Source: Chloroflexota bacterium
GTDB taxonomy: Bacteria; Chloroflexota; Anaerolineae; Anaerolineales; Villigracilaceae
Direction of reading: 5' to 3'
Assembly (NCBI GenBank): GCA_021787595.1
Contig: JAJYLQ010000001.1
Span: 186,001 to 250,000 of the forward strand
Length of the DNA: 64,000 bases
The position numbers and the translations under genes were made by a program. Positions 53,622 to 61,600 of this stretch are shown here, in pieces. The notes under the pieces were generated by a model. The model did not search any database and had not been told where the DNA came from. It saw nothing but the letters and a program-made list of their open reading frames with translations. Each line of letters starts with the position of its first letter. Within the stretch, counting starts at the first letter, position 1.

Positions 53622-54959
53622 ATGCCCGAAGCTACATTCCATTTTCCGCGCGGATTTTTATGGGGCACTGCCACCGCGGCGCATCAAGTCGAAGGCAACA
53701 ACACCAACAATCAATGGTGGAAGTGGGAGCAGGATGGACACACGCTGGCAAAGTCGGGGCCGGCCTGCGACTGGTGGGGCGGACGCTGGCGCGAGGATTT
53801 CGACCGCGCCGCCGAGGCGGGCCAGAACGCGCACCGCTTTTCTGTCGAGTGGAGCCGCATCCAGCCCGCGCCTGATAAATGGGATGAAGATGCGCTGGAA
53901 AAATATCGCGCGATGCTGCGCGGTTTGCATGAGCGCGGCCTGACGCCGATGGTCACGCTCCATCATTTCACCGATCCGCTTTGGCTGACAGACCCTTCGG
54001 TCGCAGGGCGCGGCTGGGAATCAGAAGACATCGTTCCGTTGTTCGAGAAATTTGTCCGCAAGACAGTGGACGCGCTCAAAGAATATTGCACATTATGGTG
54101 CACGATCAATGAGCCGAATGTTTATGCATTAAGTGGGTACCTCACCGGCGACTTTCCGCCCGGCGTCAATGATCTCAAACGCGCCATTCAAGTTGAAGCC
54201 AACATGGTACGCGCCCACGTCGCCGCGTATCATGCCATTCATCAAGTCCAGATGGAATCACGCGTCGGCTATGCCTTGCACTATCGCCCAATGGTAGCGA
54301 AGAATAAATGGTCGCCGTTGGATGCGCTGATGCGGAGCATCCGTTACGAGGGACTCAACATGGCGTTCCCGTCCGCCATCAGCACAGGCGTGTTGAAGTC
54401 GCCGGTCATGAAGGTCAATATTCCCGAAGCCAAAAACGCGCAGGATTATTTCGGTCTCAACTATTATTCGAGGGACACGATTTGGTTCAACATCCGCAAA
54501 GCCAATGAGTTATTCACGGACAGCGGTTTTGCAGACGACGCGGATTTCAGCGACGGCAATTACATTGCCAACGTGCCCGAAGGTTTTTATGATTCGATCA
54601 AATGGGCGGTGCGGACGTATCCGAACACGCCCATCCTCGTGACCGAAAACGGGATCGAGTGCGCTGATGATCACATTCGTCCGCGCTATCTTGCGCAGCA
54701 CATTCATCAGATGTGGCGCGCGGTGAATTTCAATTGGCCAGTCAAGGGATATTTCCACTGGTCGCTGGTGGACAACTTCGAATGGGAGCGCGGCTGGTCT
54801 CAGCGCTTCGGACTTTGGGCCCTGGACCCGGAGACTCAGAAACGCACCCGGCGCCCCAGCGCGGACCTGTATGCGGCCATCTGCAAAGAGAACGGACTCT
54901 CGTCTGAGATGGTGTCCAAGTATTGCCCAGAAGTATTCGAAAAGATATTTCCCTCATAG
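53622..54959 (+). CDS. Beta-glucosidase (glycoside hydrolase family 1)
   Basis: A 445-residue GH1 enzyme. FPRGFLWGTATAAHQVEGNN opens the barrel. The acid/base Glu is in CTINEPNVYALSGY, the nucleophile Glu in ILVTENGIECADD, and WSLVDNFEWERGWSQRFGL closes the active site. Cytosolic (no signal peptide), it would hydrolyse beta-glucosides or galactosides. TGGAG lies 10 nt before the ATG at 53622; upstream are TAGACCTGTTAGAC-type short repeats (53577-53605). Length is normal. Confidence 0.97.
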   Translation: MPEATFHFPRGFLWGTATAAHQVEGNNTNNQWWKWEQDGHTLAKSGPACDWWGGRWREDFDRAAEAGQNAHRFSVEWSRIQPAPDKWDEDALEKYRAMLRGLHERGLTPMVTLHHFTDPLWLTDPSVAGRGWESEDIVPLFEKFVRKTVDALKEYCTLWCTINEPNVYALSGYLTGDFPPGVNDLKRAIQVEANMVRAHVAAYHAIHQVQMESRVGYALHYRPMVAKNKWSPLDALMRSIRYEGLNMAFPSAISTGVLKSPVMKVNIPEAKNAQDYFGLNYYSRDTIWFNIRKANELFTDSGFADDADFSDGNYIANVPEGFYDSIKWAVRTYPNTPILVTENGIECADDHIRPRYLAQHIHQMWRAVNFNWPVKGYFHWSLVDNFEWERGWSQRFGLWALDPETQKRTRRPSADLYAAICKENGLSSEMVSKYCPEVFEKIFPS

Positions 54960-55013
54960 ACCGTGGACGGTGGACCATGGACGGTCAACGGTTACAGTCC
55001 ACCGTCATTTTCC
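54958..55013. repeat. GGACGGTGGAC-type palindromic repeat
   Basis: ACCGTGGACGGTGGACCATG, GACGGTCAACGG and CAGTCCACCGTC form overlapping direct and inverted GTCCACCGTC/GACGGTGGAC units right after the GH1 stop. It is a further palindromic repeat type, one copy in the window. Confidence 0.55.
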
Positions 55014-55018
55014 GCATC

Positions 55019-55909
55019 ATGAAATTTAGTTTTTCTTCCCCACAAGTCGTTTGCCGCCCCGCCCTGCCGCTCGATCGCGCCGATGTTTTCGAGTTCACCA
55101 AATTCATCTGGGAAGGACACGATTACATCCGATACGTTTGGGACGAATGGTTCGCCGATCCGCATGGCTTATTGGCCGTTGCCGAGTACGGCGGACGCGC
55201 AGTTGGCATGGCAAAAATCACGCTGGTTTCAAAGGGCCAGTGGTGGCTTGAAGGCTTTCGCGTCGACCCGAAGGTGCAGGGCTTGAAGGTTGGTTCGCGC
55301 ATTCATGAATATGTCAATGGTTGGTGGGACGAATATGGCGATGGCACAGTCCGATTGATGACCAGTTCGGAACGCGTTCAGGTTCACCATTTATCTGAAC
55401 GAACCGGCTTTATCAAGGTGGGCGAGGTGAACAGTTATTCCGCCCCGGCGCTCGATGAAAGGACAGATTCGTTTTCACCCGTTCGTCCTGATGAACTCAA
55501 CACCGCTTTGGACTTTGCGACTGCCAGCGGGCCTTATCAACTCGATCACAGCCTGATGGACATCGGCTGGACACAAGCCGCGCTCGATGGGATTTTCATG
55601 AAGCAGTTGATCGTCGAAGAAAAGGTTTTTTGGTGGCGCGGGCGGGATGGATTGTTCATCAAATGGGATGACGAGGATGAGGATGGCAATACAGTCCTTG
55701 GCGTCAGCCTGCCCGCCTGCAGGCTTGAATTTCTGCCTGAACTTTTGACGGACCTCCGCCGCTTCGCATTTGCAAAAAACCGTGTATCTGTTTTCGGAAT
55801 TGTTTATGTCAACCCACGAATTGAATTTGCGCTGAAGAAAGCAGGCTTTCGTTCGTCCTGGGATTCGACAGCCTATATTTATGAGCGGCGCCATCCTGAA
55901 CGGCCATGA
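55019..55909 (+). CDS. GNAT family N-acetyltransferase
   Basis: A 296-residue acetyltransferase. The first GNAT domain shows GLLAVAEYGGRAVGMAKITLVSKGQWWLEGFRVDPKVQGLKVGSRIHEYV (pieces), where QGLKVGSR is the acetyl-CoA-binding (Q/RxxGxG/A-like) loop. The C-terminal half has a second, weaker GNAT-like fold (GIVYVNPRIEFALKKAGFRSSWD). Substrate unknown. The gene starts within 60 bp of the GH1 stop, inside the GGACGGTGGAC repeat, and overlaps the next gene by 4 bp. It may partner with the kinase-like protein in a small-molecule modification unit. Confidence 0.88.
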   Translation: MKFSFSSPQVVCRPALPLDRADVFEFTKFIWEGHDYIRYVWDEWFADPHGLLAVAEYGGRAVGMAKITLVSKGQWWLEGFRVDPKVQGLKVGSRIHEYVNGWWDEYGDGTVRLMTSSERVQVHHLSERTGFIKVGEVNSYSAPALDERTDSFSPVRPDELNTALDFATASGPYQLDHSLMDIGWTQAALDGIFMKQLIVEEKVFWWRGRDGLFIKWDDEDEDGNTVLGVSLPACRLEFLPELLTDLRRFAFAKNRVSVFGIVYVNPRIEFALKKAGFRSSWDSTAYIYERRHPERP

Positions 55910-56817
55910 GGCTCGATCTTCCATCTGATTTCGTTCAGACCATTCGAAATACATTCGCCGAGGATGGATATGGATTCCTAAATGATTTGCCGGCATTGGT
56001 GGATGAAGCCGCACGTCGCTGGAATCTGAAAGACATTCAACCGGTTTCCAATCTCTCTTATAACTTTGTCGCGTTTGCAACCCGCCCTGAGCAGAGGTCG
56101 AAGGGCAATGTCGTTCTCAAAATCGGCGTTCCGAATCGCGAACTGACCAGCGAGATGGCCGCGCTGCGTTTCTTCGATGGCAAGGGCGCAGTCCGCCTGC
56201 TGGGAGCAGACGAAGCGCGCGGCATGTTCCTGATGGAACGCGTCCAGCCGGGCGAAATGCTGGCGTCGCTCGATGACGATGAAGCGGCCACTTACATTGC
56301 GGCGGAGGTGATGTTGAATCTCCGGCGGCCCGCGCCGATGGAAGGCGCGTTCATCAACCTGTCAGACTGGTTCAAAGGCTTCGAGAAACTGCGCGCCCGC
56401 TTCGAGGGCGGGACGGGTCCGCTTGAGAAAAGCCTGGTCGAGAGGGCAGAACGGGCTGTTCGCGAATTTTTCAGCGAGGAGTACGCGCCGATGCTCATCC
56501 ACGGCGATTTGCATCACTTCAACATCCTTTCATCGAAGGACCGTTGGCTGGCGATTGACCCAAAAGGCGTGATCGGTCCCGCCGCGTACGAGGTCGGGCC
56601 GTTGCTTATCAATCCGTGGGGCAATGGAACAAAAATATCGCAGCACACGGAAAGGCGGATTGCGATTTTATCGGAGCGGCTTGGCTTTGAGCGCGAACGA
56701 ATCCTGGAATGGGGATTGGCACATGCGGTCCTTTCGGCCTGGTGGAGTTTGGATGACAACATGGACTGGACATTTGCGATGGCATGTGCCGGAATCTTTT
56801 CAGAGATAAGGCCATAA
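55906..56817 (+). CDS. Aminoglycoside/hydroxyurea phosphotransferase-like kinase (APH(6) type)
   Basis: A 303-residue protein of the APH(6)/hydroxyurea kinase family. VVLKIGVPNRELTSEMAALRFFDGKGAVRLLGAD holds the ATP-binding Lys and Glu (pieces). MLIHGDLHHFNIL is the catalytic loop and AIDPKGVIGPAAYEVGPLL the metal-binding DPKG. Related enzymes phosphorylate streptomycin; in environmental bacteria the true substrate is often unknown. Residues about 59-67 (RPEQRSKGN) come from an inserted CCTGAGC...GTCGAAGGG repeat in a loop before the ATP-binding strand. The start overlaps the GNAT stop by 4 bp. Confidence 0.88.
   Translation: MRLDLPSDFVQTIRNTFAEDGYGFLNDLPALVDEAARRWNLKDIQPVSNLSYNFVAFATRPEQRSKGNVVLKIGVPNRELTSEMAALRFFDGKGAVRLLGADEARGMFLMERVQPGEMLASLDDDEAATYIAAEVMLNLRRPAPMEGAFINLSDWFKGFEKLRARFEGGTGPLEKSLVERAERAVREFFSEEYAPMLIHGDLHHFNILSSKDRWLAIDPKGVIGPAAYEVGPLLINPWGNGTKISQHTERRIAILSERLGFERERILEWGLAHAVLSAWWSLDDNMDWTFAMACAGIFSEIRP
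56083..56108. repeat. In-frame CCTGAGCAGAGGTCGAAGGG repeat inside the APH-like gene
   Basis: CGCCCTGAGCAGAGGTCGAA with GGGCAATG resembles the nuoN insertion (6219-6244), with AGAG replacing CT in the centre, and is read in frame. Confidence 0.6.
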
Positions 56818-56823
56818 AACACA

Positions 56824-56847
56824 ACAGTCCCGCGAACGCGGGACTGT
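56824..56847 (-). terminator. Hairpin after the small membrane protein gene
   Basis: ACAGTCCCGCG and CGCGGGACTGT form an 11-bp perfect stem. On the minus strand it is followed by TGTGTTTTATGG, a weak T-tract. Confidence 0.7.
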
Positions 56848-56866
56848 CTGTAAAAAATAACGCGGT

Positions 56867-57025
56867 TTACATGCCGAGGAAGGTAAAGACCGCCACACCG
56901 AGAGCCAGCAATGCGCCTATGTAATTAATCGGCGCGGCCATCAGCGAAGGCACAAATGCGCCAAGTCCGTACCACAAGAAGAAAAGAACCAGACACCAGT
57001 TAGCGATCTTATTCTGCATTTTCAT
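56867..57025 (-). CDS. Small membrane protein (52 residues)
   Basis: An unrecognised 52-residue protein on the minus strand. From the ATG at 57025 it reads MKMQNKIANWCLVLFFLWYG, then LGAFVPSLMAAPINYIGALL and ALGVAVFTFLGM: two membrane helices (about residues 8-28 and 33-51) with little else. AAAGGAG sits 8 nt before the start, a very good ribosome-binding site, and a hairpin follows the stop codon. The amino-acid pattern is that of small inner-membrane proteins of unknown role. A homologue search would decide. Confidence 0.7.
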   Translation of the reverse strand: MKMQNKIANWCLVLFFLWYGLGAFVPSLMAAPINYIGALLALGVAVFTFLGM

Positions 57026-57120
57026 TTGACACTCTCCTTTGGCGAAAGGGTTTGACTGTCCAAATCGGGCAGTTCTATCTAATTAACCCTGCTTTGAAGC
57101 GGGGGATACGTGCTGCGTGG

Positions 57121-57182
57121 TACAATCAAAAAGACATTTCTCTGAGTCGCAGCCTGCCGCGACCGACTGCGGGAGGCTTTTT
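57121..57182 (+). promoter_or_regulatory. Promoter and possible attenuator of the ABC exporter
   Basis: -10 TACAAT (57121-57126) is followed by a leader of about 58 nt. Near its end a 9-of-10-bp hairpin, AGCCTGCCGC (57151-57160) with GCGGGAGGCT (57169-57178), is directly followed by TTTTT, an intrinsic terminator 8 nt before the ATG at 57190. A terminator between promoter and start codon suggests regulated read-through. Confidence 0.65.
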
Positions 57183-57189
57183 ACGCCCC

Positions 57190-59022
57190 ATGACGACCCT
57201 CACTGCCCCTGCCGAATTCACTCTTACCCGTAAATCCACTGAACGCACCCAAGGCCCAGCCCGCTGGATCTGGTCACATGCCATGCGCTACTGGCCGATC
57301 CTGCTGATACTGGTGATTGGCGCGATCGGCAATGCCGCGCTGGCCTCCGCCGTGCCGGTGCTGGTGGGCAATGCTTTCAATGACATGCTCACCTGTGCTG
57401 CCTGCGGCACTGGCGCAGGCAAGCTCAACCCGGCTTTGGCCATTTTGATTCCGCTGGCATTGATCCTCGGTGCTTCGCAGATCGTGCGCGGCGTCCTGCA
57501 ATTTGGGCGCAACTTCGGCGCGGAATTGATGGCCCAGCGCATCGAACGCGATATCCGCGACGGGCTTTACGTTTCGCTGCTCGGCAAGAGCATGACGTTC
57601 CACAACCTGCAGCCGGTTGGCGACACGATGGCGCGCGCAACCAACGACGTGCGCGAAGTCAACTTCATGTTCAGCCCGGGCGCGAACCTCGTCATTGGTT
57701 CAGGATTGTTCATCATCATCCCGTTCTTCGTGATCCCACAATACAGCCCCGCGCTTCTGCTCACACCCGTCTTGTTCTGCATCGGTTATTTCGTTTCATT
57801 GTGGCATTATCTCAAAACGATGTCTCCGGTCACGGACGATGTGCGCCAGACCTTTGGAGAGATGAACACGCACCTCTCGGAGACGCTGGACGGCGTCGAG
57901 ATCATGAAAGGCGCGGCGCAGGAAGTCGCCGAGACCGAAACCTTCGTCACCCACGCGCGGCGCGTGCGCGATGCTTTTGTGCAACAAGGCGACATCGAAG
58001 CGCGCTTCATCCCGAACCTGCTGATGGGACTCGTCTATGCGGGCGGGCTTTTCCACGCGCTGATTCTGTTCCGCGCCGGGACGATCAACATCGGCGATGT
58101 GGTTGCATACTTCGGCCTGCTCCGCATGTTGGAATTCCCAACCTTTTCATCCGCCATGGCATACACGCAGATTTCACTGGGGATTTCCGGCGCGCGCCGG
58201 ATTTTGGAATTGATCAACCTCGAAACGAATCTCGATCAAAACGCGTCGGGCCGGACTTCGACCATGCGCGGCGAAATCGAATTTCGCGGCGTCTCGTTTG
58301 CATACCCTCACCCCATTCCCTCTCCCAGTGGGAGAGGGGCAAGAGGTGAGGGCGAAGAAGTCCTTCAGGATATTTCCTTCCACGTCAAACCCGGACAGAC
58401 CGTTGCCCTCGTCGGGCAGACAGGCGCGGGCAAAACATCCCTCGTCCGATTGATCAACCGCACGTATGACACCACGCACGGGCAGGTTTTCGTAGATGGC
58501 GTGGATGTCCGCGATTGGAATCTCGCCTCGCTTCGTTCGCAAATCTCGATGATCGAGCAGGATATCTTTTTGTTCTCGCGCTCCATCAGCGACAACATTG
58601 CCTTTGGCAAACCCGGCGCAACACGCGAAGAAGTTTTATACGCCGCGAACGGCGCGCAGGCGCACGAGTTCATCGAAACGTTCGATCAGGGTTACGAAAC
58701 CGTCATCGGTGAGCGCGGCGTGACTCTGTCGGGAGGCCAGCGTCAACGTCTGGCGCTGGCACGCGCCTTTTTAACGGATCCCCGCATCCTCATCCTGGAT
58801 GATTCGACTTCGGCCATTGATTCCGCCACCGAAGATAAAATCCAACGCGCAATTGCAAATGCTGCCAAAGGCCGCACAACGATCCTCATCACGCATCGTC
58901 TGTCGCAAATCCGCTGGGCTGATCTCATCCTCGTCCTGCGAAAAGGAAAAATCGCCGCCATGGGCACGCACGATGAATTGATGAAAACGTCCGAGGCGTA
59001 TTCGAGAATATTTAGAGAATGA
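57190..59022 (+). CDS. ABC exporter subunit 1 (half-transporter with degenerate ATP site)
   Basis: A 610-residue type IV ABC exporter half: six membrane helices (about 45-340), then an ATPase. Walker A is GQTGAGKTSL, signature LSGGQRQRLALARA, Walker B ILILDDSTSAID (Asp replaces the catalytic Glu) and the His switch ITHRLSQ. With the next gene it should form a heterodimer; the degenerate site matches the non-canonical LSMGQ of that partner. Residues 372-388 (HPIPSPSGRGARGEGEE) are a translated repeat-A insertion directly after the A-loop Tyr (FAYP). A longer frame to 57052 crosses the promoter, so ATG 57190 is used. Confidence 0.94.
   Translation: MTTLTAPAEFTLTRKSTERTQGPARWIWSHAMRYWPILLILVIGAIGNAALASAVPVLVGNAFNDMLTCAACGTGAGKLNPALAILIPLALILGASQIVRGVLQFGRNFGAELMAQRIERDIRDGLYVSLLGKSMTFHNLQPVGDTMARATNDVREVNFMFSPGANLVIGSGLFIIIPFFVIPQYSPALLLTPVLFCIGYFVSLWHYLKTMSPVTDDVRQTFGEMNTHLSETLDGVEIMKGAAQEVAETETFVTHARRVRDAFVQQGDIEARFIPNLLMGLVYAGGLFHALILFRAGTINIGDVVAYFGLLRMLEFPTFSSAMAYTQISLGISGARRILELINLETNLDQNASGRTSTMRGEIEFRGVSFAYPHPIPSPSGRGARGEGEEVLQDISFHVKPGQTVALVGQTGAGKTSLVRLINRTYDTTHGQVFVDGVDVRDWNLASLRSQISMIEQDIFLFSRSISDNIAFGKPGATREEVLYAANGAQAHEFIETFDQGYETVIGERGVTLSGGQRQRLALARAFLTDPRILILDDSTSAIDSATEDKIQRAIANAAKGRTTILITHRLSQIRWADLILVLRKGKIAAMGTHDELMKTSEAYSRIFRE
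58304..58351. repeat. Repeat A, copy A7, inside ABC exporter gene 1
   Basis: ACCCTCACCCCATTCCCTCTC and CCAGTGGGAGAGGGGCAAGA with GGTGAGGG: the repeat-A hairpin within the coding frame, in the nucleotide-binding domain, and without stop codons. Confidence 0.8.
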
Positions 59023-59029
59023 ATTGCAG

Positions 59030-59100
59030 GGGCGCAGCAGGACGAGCTTTCGCCTGAATCTTTATGACTTCGCTGCGCCCCCTACCGCCCCTACCGGAGA
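59030..59100. repeat. GGGGCGCAGC palindromic repeat between the two ABC genes
   Basis: GGGGCGCAGC (59030-59039) and GCTGCGCCCC (59073-59082) are perfect 10-bp inverted arms with about 33 bp between. They are followed by a CCTACCGCC repeat and then the ribosome-binding site of gene 2. Confidence 0.6.
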
Positions 59101-59104
59101 TATC

Positions 59105-60919
59105 ATGAGTTTCTTTGCCGGTCTCAACGCCGAAAAATATGACCGCCAATATTCCGACCGCCAGCTGCTGGGCCGGATCATTGATTATTTCAAGCCGCAG
59201 AAAAAGCGGTTCATTTGGGTTTCGGTTTTGGTCATTTTGATCGCCTCGATTGCCGCAGCCTTGCCGGTGATCGTCAGCCAGATCGTGAACCTGCTCAATG
59301 CGGAACCAAGCCTTCAGGCCGTCACATTGGCGGGACTGGCATTGGCCGTCATCGGGGTCAGCACGTGGGCGTTGAACTGGGCGCGCCGCAGCCTGGTGGT
59401 GCGCGCGGTGGGTGATGTTGTGCTGGCGTTGCGCACCGAGGCTTTCGATGCCGCCGCGGAACATGATTTATCCTTCTATGATCAATTTTCTTCGGGCCGC
59501 ATCGTCTCGCGCATCACATCGGATACGAACGATTTCGGCCAACTGGTGGTCATCGTCACGGACGTCAGCGCGCAGCTGGTGACCGCCATCATCCTCGGCG
59601 TGGTCATGTTCCAGACCGAATGGCACATGGCGCTGATCATGTATGCCTTTGTGCCGGTCATGTTCGTGGTTACATCGGCCTATCGAAATCTTGCGCGGCG
59701 CGCCACGCGCAGCGGCATGCAAGCCATGGCGGAAGTCAATCAAGCGATAAAAGAAACCGTCAGCGGAATCGCGATTGCCAAGAACTTCCGCCAGGAGCAA
59801 AGCATCTTCGAGATTTTCGACTTGGCCAATCAGCAATCGTACCGGGTCAATGTCCAGCGCGGACTCGTGTTATCGCTGGTCTTTCCAACGCTCAACGCCG
59901 TAAGCGGAATCTTTGTTGCCATTTTGGTTTATGCGGGCGGCATGGGAATCGCGCAGGGCGTCATCACGGCTGGCGCGTGGTATCTTTTCATCCTGAGTCT
60001 CGACAGCTTTGTCAATCCGATCTCGAACGTGTCCGCATTTTGGGCGCAGATTCAGCAGGGGCTGTCCGCTGCGGAACGCGTCTTCGCTTTGGTGGACGCG
60101 GACCCGAATGTGGTTCAAATTGATAAACGCAACATTCCGAGGCTGAAAGGCGAAGTCTGCTTCGAGCATCTCGACTTCCGCTATACGGATAAAGAGCCGG
60201 TCTTGACGGATTTCGACCTTTGCATCCAGGCCGGGGAGAATCTCGCCCTCGTCGGCCACACCGGCGCAGGCAAGTCTTCGATTGCCAAGTTGATCGCGCG
60301 CTTCTACGAATTCCAGGGCGGCCGCCTGCTGATTGACGGCATGGACATTCGCACTTTCGATTTGCAAAAATATCGAAAGCAATTGGGAATCGTTTCGCAG
60401 GTTCCATTTTTGTTTTCGGGAACGGTTGCCGATAACATTCGCTATGCGCTGCCATCCGTGACCGAGGCGGGGATGCTGGCGATGGCAAACCGCATCGGTG
60501 ATGGCGAATGGCTGGAGACTCTGCCCGAAGGTTTGAACACCGAAGTCGGCGAGCGCGGCAACCGCCTCTCGATGGGACAGCGCCAGCTCGTCGCGTTGAT
60601 GCGCGTACTCGTCCAGCAGCCCGCCATCTTCATTCTGGATGAAGCCACCGCCAGCATTGACCCGTTCACAGAATGGCAAATCCAGCAGGCGTTGAATCTG
60701 ATCTTGTCGAATTCCACGAGTATCCTCATCGCCCATCGTCTCTCGACCGTCAAAGCCGCTGATAGAATTGTGGTGATGGAAAAAGGAAGTATCATTCAGG
60801 AAGGGAACCACGCGTCCCTGCTTCGGCAGGGAGGGCATTATGCCATGCTCTATAATACGTACTTCAGGCATCAAAGCCTGGCGTATGTGGAGCAGGCAAG
60901 GGAGTTGGTAGAAAAATGA
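59105..60919 (+). CDS. ABC exporter subunit 2 (half-transporter with active ATP site)
   Basis: A 604-residue partner of the preceding half-transporter. Six membrane helices (about 40-320) precede the ATPase. Walker A is GHTGAGKSSI, Walker B IFILDEATASID with the catalytic Glu, and the signature is LSMGQRQLVALMRV, deviating from LSGGQ. This is the pattern of heterodimeric exporters with one degenerate ATP site (as in BmrCD/TM287-288-type transporters, family knowledge). Substrate unknown (lipid or drug). GGAGA lies 5-6 nt before the ATG at 59105. Confidence 0.95.
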   Translation: MSFFAGLNAEKYDRQYSDRQLLGRIIDYFKPQKKRFIWVSVLVILIASIAAALPVIVSQIVNLLNAEPSLQAVTLAGLALAVIGVSTWALNWARRSLVVRAVGDVVLALRTEAFDAAAEHDLSFYDQFSSGRIVSRITSDTNDFGQLVVIVTDVSAQLVTAIILGVVMFQTEWHMALIMYAFVPVMFVVTSAYRNLARRATRSGMQAMAEVNQAIKETVSGIAIAKNFRQEQSIFEIFDLANQQSYRVNVQRGLVLSLVFPTLNAVSGIFVAILVYAGGMGIAQGVITAGAWYLFILSLDSFVNPISNVSAFWAQIQQGLSAAERVFALVDADPNVVQIDKRNIPRLKGEVCFEHLDFRYTDKEPVLTDFDLCIQAGENLALVGHTGAGKSSIAKLIARFYEFQGGRLLIDGMDIRTFDLQKYRKQLGIVSQVPFLFSGTVADNIRYALPSVTEAGMLAMANRIGDGEWLETLPEGLNTEVGERGNRLSMGQRQLVALMRVLVQQPAIFILDEATASIDPFTEWQIQQALNLILSNSTSILIAHRLSTVKAADRIVVMEKGSIIQEGNHASLLRQGGHYAMLYNTYFRHQSLAYVEQARELVEK

Positions 60920-60934
60920 AACAGGGATTTTCCG

Positions 60935-61579
60935 TTGATTAACCTGATCGAACTGCTGCACAGTTTTCTTGCCGCCATCAAAAGCGGCGAACTGCCCCAG
61001 CTTGGATACTGGACTTATATCTTGTTGGCGGCGCTGGTTGCGGTCGAGGGGCCGATCGCTACGTTGCTGGGAGCCGCTGCGGCGTCCGCGGGATTGATGC
61101 GGCCGCTGCTGGTCTTTTTATCCGCGGCCATCGGAAATCTGACCGCCGATTCGCTTTGGTATTCGCTCGGCTATATGGGCAAGAAGGATTGGATCCTGCA
61201 TTTTGGAAAACGGCTTGGCCTGCGCGAGAGTCTCATCGAACATCTGAAACGCAACATGGTCAAGCACGCCACGAAGGTTCTCTTCCTCGCCAAGCTGACG
61301 GTCAGCTTTGTGATTCCCTCGTTGGTCGCGGCCGGTCTGCTGCGCGTCCCGTGGAAGCGCTGGTTTCCCGCGCTGGTCCTCGCTGAAACGTTATGGACCG
61401 GTTCGCTCGTGCTGATCGGATATTACACGACCGAAGCGCTTAAGCGCGTGGAGCAAAGAGTCGAATATGTCGCGTTGGCTGCGTCGGTCATCTTCGTCAT
61501 GCTGGTCATCATCGGGGGACGGCGTTTGGTAAAAGAATGGGACAAAGACAACCCTGAACCAGAACCTGTTGAAAAATAA
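60935..61579 (+). CDS. DedA/SNARE-associated family membrane protein
   Basis: A 214-residue DedA-family membrane protein. LVAVEGPIATLLGAAAASAG, LSAAIGNLTADSLWYSLGYMGKK, VLFLAKLTVSFVIPSLVAAGLLRVPWKRW and YYTTEALKRVEQR give the known layout of the fold, with the re-entrant hairpin GPIATLLGAAAA. DedA proteins act in lipid movement and membrane stress (UPTase/flippase-like). The start is a TTG at 60935 with AGGGA 7 nt upstream; no in-frame ATG fits. It starts 15 bp after the ABC gene and likely shares its mRNA. Confidence 0.9.
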   Translation: MINLIELLHSFLAAIKSGELPQLGYWTYILLAALVAVEGPIATLLGAAAASAGLMRPLLVFLSAAIGNLTADSLWYSLGYMGKKDWILHFGKRLGLRESLIEHLKRNMVKHATKVLFLAKLTVSFVIPSLVAAGLLRVPWKRWFPALVLAETLWTGSLVLIGYYTTEALKRVEQRVEYVALAASVIFVMLVIIGGRRLVKEWDKDNPEPEPVEK

Positions 61580-61600
61580 TGAGATCGGGAAAAATCGTCC

